Source: Shewanella zhangzhouensis (GTDB lineage: Bacteria; Pseudomonadota; Gammaproteobacteria; Enterobacterales; Shewanellaceae). Taken from it: a DNA stretch of 64,000 bases. This document shows, in pieces, positions 43,353 through 52,568 of this stretch (position 1 is the first letter of the stretch; every line of letters starts with the position of its first letter). Below the pieces are notes generated by a model. That model did not search any database. It was given only the letters and a program-made list of their open reading frames with translations, and was not told the origin of the DNA. The translations under genes and the position numbers were made by a program. The stretch lies in NCBI RefSeq assembly GCF_019457615.1, contig NZ_CP080414.1, positions 866,501 to 930,500 on the forward strand. Reading direction: 5' to 3'.

Positions 43353-45113
43353 ATGTTTAACATCATCGTCAGTACGACCAAGGGAACCAAGGTCGGTGAA
43401 TTCAACTGTATTCACCGTGAGTGCCATATCGGCAAGGACCCGGGGCACCTGATTGTGCTTCGGGGCATCAAGGTGGCCCGTCACCACGCTACGCTGCGCC
43501 GGGAAGATGACGGCATCTTCATCGAAGACAACCGTAGCATGACCGGCCTTAAGGTGAATGAGCAGCGGGAGAAGCTGTTCGGCCCCCTCAGGTACACGGA
43601 TAAAATCCAGATTGGGGATTATTTTATTCGGGTACAGGACTCAGACAGCGGCAGCGGATTTGCCACCGAATCCGCTGCGCCGGACTCGACGCCCGCGGGC
43701 CCCGATGCCACAGAGGTACCTTCCCCTGCAGCCCCCTCAAGCGTCAGTGCGCCCTCAAGCGTCAGTGCATCCACGGGCGCCGCTGCCGCCGGAAAAGGTA
43801 AACCCCTCGACGGGCAAACGCCCGAGCGTGAGCAAATCAAGCTGCGCAACCATTGGCGCCGACAGGTGCACAGGGAACTCTTAAAGCAGTTCGATTTGCG
43901 CCGGGTCAATGTCAATGAAATGAGTGATATCGAGCTTCGTGAACAGAGCGAAGCCCTGATATTGCACATCGTTGGCCAGATGGCATTGCCCGAGACAATT
44001 TCCGCCACCGATCTTATCCGCGAGGTGCTGGATGAGACTATTGGCCTGGGTCCCCTTGAGGCCCTGATTGCCGACGCAGATGTGACCGAAATCATGGTCA
44101 ACAGCCACGACCAAATCTTCTATGAAAAGTCCGGGCAGCTGTATCTGTCTGATATTTCCTTCTCAGACGATCAGGCGGTGCTGGGTGCCATCGAGCGTAT
44201 CGTGGCGCCCATAGGCCGGCGTATCGATGAAGGCTCGCCCATGGTGGATGCCCGTTTGAAGGACGGGTCGCGGGTAAACGCCGTGATCCCGCCGCTGGCG
44301 CTCAAGGGCCCCTGCATCACCATCCGTAAATTTATGCAGCGCCGTCTGGGTGCCAGCGACCTGGTGGGCTTTGGCTCCATGAGCCAGCACATGGCGGACT
44401 TTTTGGAAATGGCGGTGAAGCAGAAGTGCAACGTGGTGATTTCCGGCGGTACCGGCTCGGGTAAAACCACCTTGCTCAACGTACTGTCGAATTTTATCCC
44501 GGAAGATGAGCGCATCATTACCGTGGAGGATGCGGCAGAGCTCAGGTTGTATCAGCCCAACCTGGTGTCTCTGGAGGCGCGGCCGCCCAATCAGGAAGGC
44601 AAGGGTGCCATTGAAATTCGCGATCTGGTGAAAAACTGTCTGCGGATGCGGCCCGACCGGGTGGTGATTGGTGAGTGCCGCGGCGGTGAGGCGCTGGACA
44701 TGCTGCAGGCCATGAATACCGGCCACGATGGTTCTCTGACCACGGCCCACTCCAACTCGCCAAGGGACTGTATCTCGCGCCTGGAAGTGATGGTGATGAT
44801 GTCGGGCATGGATCTGCCCATTCAGGCCATTCGCGAACAAATTGCCTCTGCGGTCAATATCATAGTGCAGCAATCGCGCTTCTCGGATGGTTCGAGGCGC
44901 ATCACCAGTATCTGTGAAGTCACCGGGATGGAAGGCAGCACTGTGCAGCTGTCAGAAATCTTTAAGTTCCAGCAGACCGGTTTCAGCGAGCAGGGTAAGG
45001 TGCTGGGGTTTTATACCGCCACAGGTACCATTCCCGAGTTTTACGAGTCTCTGCGCCGACGGGGCGTGCGGGTTCAGTTGGATATCTTCGACAGGGATGC
45101 GCGCAATGGGTGA
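43353..45113 (+). CDS. cpaF: Tad assembly ATPase CpaF/TadA fused to an N-terminal FHA domain
   Basis: 586 residues. Residues 1-95 form an FHA domain: GKDPGHLIV, ARHHATL (core Arg-His of the SxxH motif) and NRSMTGLKVN (Thr-Gly-x-x-x-Asn). A Pro/Ser/Ala linker follows with an exact 6-residue duplication (PSSVSA twice). The CpaF domain (about 150-586) has the Walker A GGTGSGKT at 365-372, aspartate-box region and VIGECRGGEALDML (Walker B and following His box THD-like NTGHDGS). It powers pilus polymerisation in the cytoplasm. FHA normally binds phospho-Thr, which suggests phosphorylation-dependent control or recruitment. No CpaE/TadZ gene accompanies it here. Confidence 0.93.
   Translation: MFNIIVSTTKGTKVGEFNCIHRECHIGKDPGHLIVLRGIKVARHHATLRREDDGIFIEDNRSMTGLKVNEQREKLFGPLRYTDKIQIGDYFIRVQDSDSGSGFATESAAPDSTPAGPDATEVPSPAAPSSVSAPSSVSASTGAAAAGKGKPLDGQTPEREQIKLRNHWRRQVHRELLKQFDLRRVNVNEMSDIELREQSEALILHIVGQMALPETISATDLIREVLDETIGLGPLEALIADADVTEIMVNSHDQIFYEKSGQLYLSDISFSDDQAVLGAIERIVAPIGRRIDEGSPMVDARLKDGSRVNAVIPPLALKGPCITIRKFMQRRLGASDLVGFGSMSQHMADFLEMAVKQKCNVVISGGTGSGKTTLLNVLSNFIPEDERIITVEDAAELRLYQPNLVSLEARPPNQEGKGAIEIRDLVKNCLRMRPDRVVIGECRGGEALDMLQAMNTGHDGSLTTAHSNSPRDCISRLEVMVMMSGMDLPIQAIREQIASAVNIIVQQSRFSDGSRRITSICEVTGMEGSTVQLSEIFKFQQTGFSEQGKVLGFYTATGTIPEFYESLRRRGVRVQLDIFDRDARNG
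43734..43769. repeat. 18-bp perfect tandem duplication in the FHA-CpaF linker
   Basis: CCCTCAAGCGTCAGTGC followed by G in the first and A in the second unit (43734-43751 and 43752-43769); in frame, adds six residues of linker. Confidence 0.9.
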
Positions 45114-45957
45114 TCTGATACTCGCCATGGTTCTGGCCTTTGTCTCAGTTACAGTGCTGGTGTGGTCTGCCAAGCATCTGGGTGAGTCGCTGGCCAAACG
45201 ATACCGGGAAACCTTTACCACCTCGGCCAGTACCAACCTGGCCGACATGTTCCTGTTTATTGAGCCGGGCCAGCTGTTTTTGCTCAACGTGCTGACCCTG
45301 GTCTCAGTCCCTTTCTTCGGCCGCCTCTTTTTCGGCTCCTGGGTGGTGGGGGTTTTGCTCAGTGTCCTGCTGGCACTCCTGCCCCGTTATCTCTACCGCT
45401 ACCTGCACCAAAGGCGCAGGCGCAAGTTTGTGCACCAGTTGCCGGATGCGCTCAATATGATTGCGGCGTCGATGCAGGCCGGTGCCAACGTGACCAACGC
45501 CATCGAGTTTATGGCCGAAGAAATGGATGCACCCATCAAGCAGGAGTTCCAGTTGTTTTTGCGAGAGCAGCGGCTGGGGGTGGAGTTCAACACGGCGCTG
45601 GATAACGTCTACAAACGCATCCCCGAGAGCGAGTTTCAGCTGGTTGTGGCGGGGATGCAAATCTCCCGCGATGTGGGCGGCAACCTGGCCGAGGTGCTGG
45701 TGCGGTTGTCTGAAACCCTGCGTAAAAAAATCGAGATGGAAGGCAAAATCACCTCGCTCACCTCACAGGGCAAGATGCAGGGCATAGTCATGACGCTGCT
45801 GCCGGTGGCGATTGGCTTCACCCTGTATCATATGGAGCCTGTGTCCATGGGCCGTATCCTGACCGAGCCTGTGGGCTGGGCCGTGATAGCCGTGTCATCC
45901 CTGTTGCTCTTTGGTGGTTACATGACCATCAAAAAAATCATCACTATCGATGTGTAG
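45106..45957 (+). CDS. tadB: Tad inner-membrane platform protein TadB
   Basis: 283 residues. Short N-terminal helix, two membrane segments near 50-90, a cytoplasmic T2SSF domain (about 115-235; FVHQLPDALNMIAASMQAGA, EFNTALDNVYKRIPESEFQL, SRDVGGNLAEVL) and C-terminal membrane segments. Start placed at ATG 45106, overlapping the cpaF stop by 8 nt; ATG 45097 is an alternative. Forms with TadC the inner-membrane platform that passes pilin to the fibre. Confidence 0.9.
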   Translation: MGDLILAMVLAFVSVTVLVWSAKHLGESLAKRYRETFTTSASTNLADMFLFIEPGQLFLLNVLTLVSVPFFGRLFFGSWVVGVLLSVLLALLPRYLYRYLHQRRRRKFVHQLPDALNMIAASMQAGANVTNAIEFMAEEMDAPIKQEFQLFLREQRLGVEFNTALDNVYKRIPESEFQLVVAGMQISRDVGGNLAEVLVRLSETLRKKIEMEGKITSLTSQGKMQGIVMTLLPVAIGFTLYHMEPVSMGRILTEPVGWAVIAVSSLLLFGGYMTIKKIITIDV

Positions 45958-45965
45958 GAGCGGCC

Positions 45966-46829
45966 ATGGTTAATCTGATTGTTACCTTCTATACCCTGGC
46001 GCTGATTTTTTTGCTGGTGTCCTGCTCCCGCATTTACCGGCGGGTCCCCGAGGAGCGCCGGGAGTTTATGGACCCACTCACCCCCGGGCTCAAGCTGATT
46101 TGGCCGCTGGTGAATGTGGTGGCCTTTTACTTCAGCGAAAAGCTCAGCGTGGATTATCTGGAGCGTATCGCCAAAAAGCTGCAGGTGTCCGGTTTGTCGT
46201 ACCTGATGACGGCGGAGCAGTACTTTGCCATCCGCATCCTGAGCACCCTGTTTGCCATTTTTATTGTGTGGCTCGGTTGCTGGATGCTGGACGAACTGTC
46301 GGCTAATTACCTGCTGCTGGCTGCCATTGCCGGTTACTTTTTGCCCATGCTGACCCTGAACGACCTGCGCCGCACGCGCCAGGAACAAATCGTCAAGGTG
46401 CTGCCTGTGTACCTCGACTACCTGACCATGGCCATCGAGGCCGGACTCAACATGTCTGCGGCCATTGCCCAGGCGGTGGAACGCGGTCCCGATGGCCCGC
46501 TGAAAATCGAGTTTGAAAAGGTGATCCGCGATATGCGTGCCGGTATCTCCCGGGCACAGGCCTTTCGCAACATGGCCGACCGGGTACAGATAAGCGAGCT
46601 CAACAGCCTGGTCAGTGCGTTGGCACAGGCAGAGCGTACCGGGGCGAGTCTGGGTTACACCCTGCGGATCCAGGCCGATCAACGCCGGGTTGAACGTTTC
46701 CAGCGGGCCGAGAAAAAGGCAATGGAGGCGCCCATCAAACTGATGTTCCCCCTCATCATGTTTATCTTCCCGGTGACCTTTTTGATTTTGCTGTTCCCCA
46801 TCCTGTCCAAATTCCTGTTTGAGATGTGA
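45966..46829 (+). CDS. tadC: Tad inner-membrane platform protein TadC
   Basis: 287 residues. Paralogous partner of TadB: N-terminal helix, two central helices (about 78-115), T2SSF domain (about 130-240; LPVYLDYLTMAIEAGLNMSAA, SELNSLVSALAQAERTG), C-terminal helix. GGAG precedes the ATG 8 nt after tadB. Confidence 0.9.
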   Translation: MVNLIVTFYTLALIFLLVSCSRIYRRVPEERREFMDPLTPGLKLIWPLVNVVAFYFSEKLSVDYLERIAKKLQVSGLSYLMTAEQYFAIRILSTLFAIFIVWLGCWMLDELSANYLLLAAIAGYFLPMLTLNDLRRTRQEQIVKVLPVYLDYLTMAIEAGLNMSAAIAQAVERGPDGPLKIEFEKVIRDMRAGISRAQAFRNMADRVQISELNSLVSALAQAERTGASLGYTLRIQADQRRVERFQRAEKKAMEAPIKLMFPLIMFIFPVTFLILLFPILSKFLFEM

Positions 46830-46830
46830 C

Positions 46831-47175
46831 ATGAAACGCGTGCACTTCACACATACGCACAGTGGTGCGGCGTTGCAGGTGTGGCTGGCCAATACCCCCT
46901 GGCTCAGGCTGAGGGGGCTGTTGGGCAGGCCACAATTGGCAGCAAACGAAGCCATGCTCATCAATCGCTGTGGCTCGGTACACACCTGTTGGATGGGCTA
47001 TGCACTGGATTTGGTTTTTCTGGACAGAGAGTTACGGGTGCTGAAAACAACCGAGCAACTGCGCCCCTGGCGCAGCGCCTCCTGCGTGGGGGCATTTCAG
47101 GTAATGGAGCTGGCCCCCGGCGCTGTGGCCGCAATGCAAGTTCGTGTGGGAGATAATTTTCAATGGATAAAATGA
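46831..47175 (+). CDS. DUF192 protein
   Basis: 114 residues with the DUF192 core: WLRLRGLLGRPQL, AMLINRCGSVHTCWMGYALDLVFLD, LRPWRSASC, VMELAPGAV. DUF192 proteins are small beta-rich proteins of unknown function that recur in Tad gene clusters. Start begins 1 nt after the tadC stop. A start upstream in frame (TTG at 46819) has no support. Overlaps the TadD-like gene by 13 nt. Confidence 0.85.
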   Translation: MKRVHFTHTHSGAALQVWLANTPWLRLRGLLGRPQLAANEAMLINRCGSVHTCWMGYALDLVFLDRELRVLKTTEQLRPWRSASCVGAFQVMELAPGAVAAMQVRVGDNFQWIK

Positions 47176-47648
47176 GCAAGATGTTGGCCCCTGTGGCCCT
47201 GAGTCTGATGTTGATGGCGTGCAGTTCAACTGCCAATAAACCCGAGCACAGGGGCAATCCCCAGATTATGGCGCTGCAATCCCAGGCCGAAGCCGCCTAT
47301 AAGATGGCAAAGCTGGACCAGGCCGAAAGCCAGTATCTGCAGGTGCTGCAGTCGGTACCCAACTATGCCCCCGCCTGGTTTCGTCTGGGTAACATCTATA
47401 CCCGTACCGGCCGCCACGATGCGGCCATCGCCGCATACCAACGCTGTGTCGAACTGGAGCCGGATAATCAAAAGGCCTGGTACAACATGGGCCTGGTACG
47501 TATCAAGCAATCCACCGAAATACTGGAGTCCATAGAGCGCCGCGGTGACAAAGACTCCCCCGTGGGCCGGCAGATAAGCGCCCTGTTGGACGCTCTCAAT
47601 CAATTACAACGGGAACCCGGCGCCGACACCCAGGTGGGTATGCAATGA
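47163..47648 (+). CDS. tadD: TadD-like TPR lipoprotein
   Basis: 161 residues. Lipoprotein signal with LMAC lipobox (Cys20), then about three TPR units (about 45-125; YKMAKLDQAESQYLQVLQSVP, APAWFRLGNIYTRTGRHDAAI, KAWYNMGLVRIKQ). TadD is thought to pilot or steady the secretin at the outer membrane. ATG at 47163 has GGAGA upstream; ATG at 47172 is an alternative. Overlaps the following TadE-like gene by 4 nt. Confidence 0.87.
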   Translation: MDKMSKMLAPVALSLMLMACSSTANKPEHRGNPQIMALQSQAEAAYKMAKLDQAESQYLQVLQSVPNYAPAWFRLGNIYTRTGRHDAAIAAYQRCVELEPDNQKAWYNMGLVRIKQSTEILESIERRGDKDSPVGRQISALLDALNQLQREPGADTQVGMQ

Positions 47649-48331
47649 AATTGCACCTGCGGCGAACTCAGCGCGGTCAGGCCATGTTCGAATTCAATCT
47701 GGTGTTGCCGCTTCTCATCCCCTTTGTGCTGCTTGGGATGATGCTGGCGGTGCAGTGGGCGTTTGTGTATGTGGCTAAAACCACGCTGGATTCGGCCACC
47801 GCCAAAGCGGTGCGAGCCGGTGCACTGGATCATGGCAGTCGCAGCGCGATGAATCGGGCGCTGGCCGAAGGCCTGGTGCCCTTGTATGTCCGTGAGACCG
47901 GATGGGCAGACGCACAACTGGCCATGGTCGAAGCGAGAGCCGCCGTGGCGCTGCAAAGCAGACTCACAGTGCTGAGCCCCACCCAGGCGGTGTTTGACCG
48001 CTTTAAGTATCGTGCCCGGGTCAACAACAACTCGGTATACGAAATCCCCAACGACAACCTCATGTATCGCAGCACGGCACAAAAGGATGTGGGTGACGGC
48101 CGTAAGCTCAATATTCAGGACGCCAATTTACTGCAGATAGAAGTGCGCTGGTGCCACAAATTGGTGGTGCCTTTTGCCAACTATATGATTGAAAAGATTA
48201 TTACCTCGATAGAGTACCTGCCCGGCAATGAGCAGCTTGCCTGCAATGCCCTGGGCGCCGCCACCGGGGATGTGTATTTGGCCATGGTTTCACAGGGGAT
48301 GATGCGGATGCAAACCCCCTTCAGGATGTAA
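47645..48331 (+). CDS. TadE/TadF-like pseudopilin
   Basis: 228 residues. Leader cut after Gly11: mature QAMFEFNLVLPLLIPFVLLG has Glu at +5, a TadE-like helix. Then a helix of the kind that packs along the fibre (YVAKTTLDSATAKAVRAG) and a C-terminal globular part with two Cys (VRWCHKL and EQLACNALG). Last gene of the overlapping Tad series; 17 nt before the giant lipoprotein with no terminator between. Confidence 0.85.
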   Translation: MKLHLRRTQRGQAMFEFNLVLPLLIPFVLLGMMLAVQWAFVYVAKTTLDSATAKAVRAGALDHGSRSAMNRALAEGLVPLYVRETGWADAQLAMVEARAAVALQSRLTVLSPTQAVFDRFKYRARVNNNSVYEIPNDNLMYRSTAQKDVGDGRKLNIQDANLLQIEVRWCHKLVVPFANYMIEKIITSIEYLPGNEQLACNALGAATGDVYLAMVSQGMMRMQTPFRM

Positions 48332-48348
48332 GTGATAAGGGAATAACG

Positions 48349-51300
48349 ATGAACCATAAAAAGCTCACGCTGGCGTTGATGATTGCCAGCTCCTTGGCCC
48401 TGGGCGGCTGTAACGGCGAACTCGAGCCAGGGGAAGGTGGTACACCCACCAATCCGCCTACCACGCCACCGGATTCGGGCAACCCCACTACACCGCCCAC
48501 CACGCCCGGTGATGAGGACAAGGTGGGTACCTGGGAAAACAAAGATGAAGATGGCGATGGCATCCCGGATGATAAGGATGATTATCCATTCGATGCCGAG
48601 CGCAGCCTGTACCCCAGCTTCAATGAAGCAGAGCCCAACGATAACCCCGGGGTGGCTACGCCCATCAGTCTCGACGGCGGTGTGGTGGTTAAGGGGGTGA
48701 TTTCCTCCGAGCTGGACAAGGGCGATCTCTATCGCTTTTCGCTGACCGAACCCAGGTCGCTCACCGCCTATTTGTACGCCCAGTCACCCCGATTCCTGCC
48801 CCAGGTGTATGTCTCCAACGAGCAGGGGCTGGTGCAGAACGATATTGTGCTGCACAAGAGTCAGAGCCCCAATGTCTACGTGGTGAATTTTCAGCTCCAT
48901 GAAGCCGGTACTTACCACCTGAGTGTGATAGATGAAGCCTTCTCCGGTGAGCCCGACTTGAGCTATCAGGTCACCATGTTTGTGGATGCCGATGTTGATG
49001 CTTTCGACGACGAGAAAGAGTTGGCCCTGGGCTCCGATGTCGAAAATCAGGATTTGGATGTCGATGGCATCATTGATGGCTTGGAGTTTTCCGGCACCCT
49101 GGCTTTTATTGGCACGGATATCGATGGCGATGGCCAGCCCAACTGGCGTGATAGCGACGCCGATGGTGATGGCTTTGCCGATGCCGTTGAAGGTTTAAGC
49201 GATCTGGACCGGGATTTGAAGCCGAACTTTCTGGATCTGGATGCCGATGGCAACGGCATCGATGACGCCGTGGAAGGGGGCGACCCGGCCGATCCGCTCA
49301 ATACAGACGGCGACCGCTATATCGATCATCTGGATCTGGACGATGACAACGACGGCATATTTGACGTCAATGACCTGCAGCGTCTCGTTCCGGCAAGGAG
49401 TGTGGTTTGGCAGGCTCCGGGCGATCTCTTTGTCTCAGAGCTTCGCACCCTGTTTGACGACAGCAGCATCCTCAACTTTATCCGCGCCGGTGACAGTTTC
49501 GAGTTGTGGGTAGAAGGCTATCCCACAGCGCCCGAGAGTCCGCTGCTGGTGGCCAATATCAATGGTCAGGATTTCAACCTGTTCCCGACCCAAACAGTGC
49601 GTGAAGGCCAGATTACCCGCTTACGATTCACGCTCCCCGAGGTGGCGGGAAAAGGCCGCCTGTCTGTGGTGTCGGGTACAGATAAGTCAGAGGCCTTTCC
49701 CATAGAAATCGGCGATGCCACCCTGCCTTTGCTGCTGAAAAGCAATCCGGTGGAGCTGCGCGCCGGACAGCAAATCACCCTCAGCGGTGACAATTTCGAT
49801 GAAGATACCACGGTGTTCTTCAACAAGTTGGCAAGCTCTGTCAGCCTGATTGATGCCAACACCCTGAGTGTGACTGTGCCCGAGGGGGTAACCGGTGGCA
49901 GCTACTATGTCACCAACAGTTTCGGTGCCAGTAACCTGGTGACCTTTATGGTTCAGCAGACGGTTGCGGTGAAGGTATCGTCCAGCGCACCCAGGCCATT
50001 GGCGGCCATCGGCGGAATCTATCCTGAATTTGCCAATGATATCAGTGGCAGCAGCTACGACATGACCAAGGCCGGTACCCTGCCCGAAGTGGTGTTCTCT
50101 TACACCCGCAACGAGCAGGGTGAGCTTGAGTCTTACCTCAGCGCGCTCTACCGGGTGGACGACACCGAAATTGATTTCAGCTTCGAAAGCACGGCGCTGG
50201 CCAATATGGTGCTGCACTTAAGCTTTTATGCCGATGCCAGGGGCCTGAGTACCGATGCCTTTGTAGCCTTGCTGCAAACCACCGACGCCTATGCTGCCTA
50301 TGTCGCCGATGCCACAGCGCAGTTGATGGCCGACAGCGATTTCTTTGCCTTTAAAGATCGCAGCGATGCCACAGTTGCCTTACTGAAGCGCTATGAGGCG
50401 GCCATCAAAGAGGAGCTTTCGGCCCGTCATCCCGCGATGGCAAAAGCCCGGGCCAGGGCCCCCGCAGCCCCCCAGGCCGCAGACAATACCCATTTGTCCC
50501 ATATTGAGCCCAGCATTGTCTCGTACCCGGAAACCAATGGCACCTGGGACGCCTTTGATATGTCACTGGAGGCCACCACCTTTGCCGAGAACTCCAGTGA
50601 AATCCTCAATAACTGCGGCGCCGGTGTGGATCCCAAATGGTATGAAATCCTGAATGCCGACGGCTGTGTGGAGCTGCAAAACCGCAGCCAGCTTTACCTC
50701 AGCGCCCGGGTGTATCCGCTGGACCCTGCCACAGGCTCAATCAACATGGATGAGCAAGCCCTTAACAGCCCTCTGCAGGAGCACATCACCACCCCCTGGG
50801 ATTCTGGCATGCTGGGCCCCCAAACAGGCACCTGGCTGGGCTTTTCTCTCTGGTCTGCCGACTCGCTCATCGATAAGTGCGTGTACAAAGATTGTCTGTA
50901 CCAAATTATCACCCCGGGTGTGGATGGCATTTTTGGCCCCAGCCCCTTTACCCTGCAAGGTGCTGCGGACTACGACAAGCGTGCACAGGATGCCCGCAAG
51001 ATGCTGGCAATCCGCACCATCATCGATAACGTGGTGATTCGCTTTTACTCGATTCTGTTCAACGCCGCCGGTGTTGATCTGAACGACAGCAAGTACAAGA
51101 AAGAAGCCACGGCGCTGGCCATCGTCAAGGCGGTTTATCAGTATCTGCCGGCAATCAGCACCGAGATTGATAAGATCATGGCCAAAGACAACCCCACCGA
51201 TGCTGACTGGCTCAACCTCGCCGAAAGCCTGGGGAAAGAGATTTACAGCAAGGAAATCAAAGCCGTAATTTCAGATCCCGCCAACCTGGCTTCCTACGGG

Positions 51301-52512
51301 CCAATCACCATGGCGATTCTGACCGCCTGCGAAATCGACTCCACTTACTTCATCAACAAGATGATCCAAAAAGTGGCCGAGAAATTTATTCCCGGTTGGG
51401 GGCAAATCACCGCCGCTTACGAGGCCAGCCAGCTGGCTGACGCCATGATAGATATGGCGTCCACGGTAAAGGATTTGGCCGTGGTACCCACCAAGCTCGA
51501 TTACGTGGTGACCTGGGGCCTGAAGGCATCGGACATTACCCCAAGAGCGATTCAGAAGACCAATGAGATCAAACGCTTCACCATTGTGGGTAGCGGCATG
51601 GCCGTGGTGAAGAGCAAGTTTGGTGATGCGAAACCCGAAGTGAAGGTATTCGATACCGGCAATGGCAACAAGGAGCTGAATACCGAGTTCAACACGGTGA
51701 ATAAACAGGGCACCGAGCTGGTATTTGAGCTCAATCGCATCGACCAGATCCAGGCAGCCGTTGGGCCTCTGAGAGTAGAGGTACACCACAGGGATGATGT
51801 GTCTGAAGTGCCCTATGAAATCCTGATTGGCACCGAGCTGACCATCGCCAATATTTCCCCTGCCAGGGGCACGGCCGGTAAAGAAGTGGTTATTACGGGT
51901 ATTGGTTTCAGCAAGCAGCCCATGGGGAACAAAGTCACCTTCAGTGGCGGCGGTGGCGAACGCCTGGTGGCGGCAGTGAAGTCAGCCTCAACCGATACCC
52001 TGGTGGTGATTGTGCCCAATGGTATCGTCAGCGGTTATGTCACTGTGGGTGTGGCTGAGGATCTCAGTAACGAGTATCCCTTTGCCGGTGCCAGCCAGGT
52101 GCTCATTACCTTTGGTGATAACGGCAATATCAACGACGACGTATTCAAGTTGTCGGTGAATGGCAAGGTGCTGTACGACAACAATCAGCCCAAACGCGCC
52201 GTGGGTCCGATTCCGGTGTCCCTGGAGGACGGCGAGCACACTGTCACCCTCACAGGGATCCGCGCCGATGACGGCATCGCCACCTACTACATAGAGTTTG
52301 AAGGCGATGTGACCAGCGTCAGCGGTGATGCGTTGTCGGGTCGGGACCTTTGCCCGGATACCCACAAAAATTACCGTATTCAGGTGGCAGCCAGTGGCGA
52401 TACCGGTGCCTCACCAGCACTCCAGCGTGTACCTAAGGTGTTGGCATTACAGCCTGAATCTGCATCAGCTTCCGCTGAAACTGTGACAGAATGCCCGGTG
52501 AAAAGTCCCTGA
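48349..52512 (+). CDS. Giant multidomain surface lipoprotein at the end of the Tad operon
   Basis: 1387 residues. Lipobox LGGC with Cys21, then a Thr/Pro/Gly linker (25-55), thrombospondin-3-like calcium repeats (DEDGDGIPDDKDDYP at about 65 and more at about 210-345, many DxDGDG units), a PPC-like beta domain between them (about 95-200), an IPT/TIG-like domain (about 465-545; NPVELRAGQQITLSGDNF), a long helical central region (about 560-1100) and a second IPT/TIG (about 1163-1245; ISPARGTAGKEVVITGIGF). No catalytic motif seen. Looks like a cell-surface adhesin or matrix component whose synthesis is tied to the Tad pilus. Ended by a hairpin at 52520. Confidence 0.87.
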   Translation: MNHKKLTLALMIASSLALGGCNGELEPGEGGTPTNPPTTPPDSGNPTTPPTTPGDEDKVGTWENKDEDGDGIPDDKDDYPFDAERSLYPSFNEAEPNDNPGVATPISLDGGVVVKGVISSELDKGDLYRFSLTEPRSLTAYLYAQSPRFLPQVYVSNEQGLVQNDIVLHKSQSPNVYVVNFQLHEAGTYHLSVIDEAFSGEPDLSYQVTMFVDADVDAFDDEKELALGSDVENQDLDVDGIIDGLEFSGTLAFIGTDIDGDGQPNWRDSDADGDGFADAVEGLSDLDRDLKPNFLDLDADGNGIDDAVEGGDPADPLNTDGDRYIDHLDLDDDNDGIFDVNDLQRLVPARSVVWQAPGDLFVSELRTLFDDSSILNFIRAGDSFELWVEGYPTAPESPLLVANINGQDFNLFPTQTVREGQITRLRFTLPEVAGKGRLSVVSGTDKSEAFPIEIGDATLPLLLKSNPVELRAGQQITLSGDNFDEDTTVFFNKLASSVSLIDANTLSVTVPEGVTGGSYYVTNSFGASNLVTFMVQQTVAVKVSSSAPRPLAAIGGIYPEFANDISGSSYDMTKAGTLPEVVFSYTRNEQGELESYLSALYRVDDTEIDFSFESTALANMVLHLSFYADARGLSTDAFVALLQTTDAYAAYVADATAQLMADSDFFAFKDRSDATVALLKRYEAAIKEELSARHPAMAKARARAPAAPQAADNTHLSHIEPSIVSYPETNGTWDAFDMSLEATTFAENSSEILNNCGAGVDPKWYEILNADGCVELQNRSQLYLSARVYPLDPATGSINMDEQALNSPLQEHITTPWDSGMLGPQTGTWLGFSLWSADSLIDKCVYKDCLYQIITPGVDGIFGPSPFTLQGAADYDKRAQDARKMLAIRTIIDNVVIRFYSILFNAAGVDLNDSKYKKEATALAIVKAVYQYLPAISTEIDKIMAKDNPTDADWLNLAESLGKEIYSKEIKAVISDPANLASYGPITMAILTACEIDSTYFINKMIQKVAEKFIPGWGQITAAYEASQLADAMIDMASTVKDLAVVPTKLDYVVTWGLKASDITPRAIQKTNEIKRFTIVGSGMAVVKSKFGDAKPEVKVFDTGNGNKELNTEFNTVNKQGTELVFELNRIDQIQAAVGPLRVEVHHRDDVSEVPYEILIGTELTIANISPARGTAGKEVVITGIGFSKQPMGNKVTFSGGGGERLVAAVKSASTDTLVVIVPNGIVSGYVTVGVAEDLSNEYPFAGASQVLITFGDNGNINDDVFKLSVNGKVLYDNNQPKRAVGPIPVSLEDGEHTVTLTGIRADDGIATYYIEFEGDVTSVSGDALSGRDLCPDTHKNYRIQVAASGDTGASPALQRVPKVLALQPESASASAETVTECPVKSP

Positions 52513-52519
52513 TAACACC

Positions 52520-52548
52520 GCCGGACATCCACAGGGTGTCCGGCTTTT
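52520..52548 (+). terminator. Probable terminator after the giant lipoprotein gene
   Basis: Stem CCGGACATCC/GGTGTCCGG with ACAG loop followed by CTTTTTC. It lies between the lipoprotein stop (52512) and the next gene (52569); read-through is likely to be partial. Confidence 0.6.
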
Positions 52549-52568
52549 TCACAGGAGTGACCACCCAT

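Noticed and set aside
44887..45105. N-terminal extension of TadB reading into cpaF
   Set aside because: The extension is out of frame with cpaF, lacks TadB features; ATG at 45106 starts the normal N-terminal helix.
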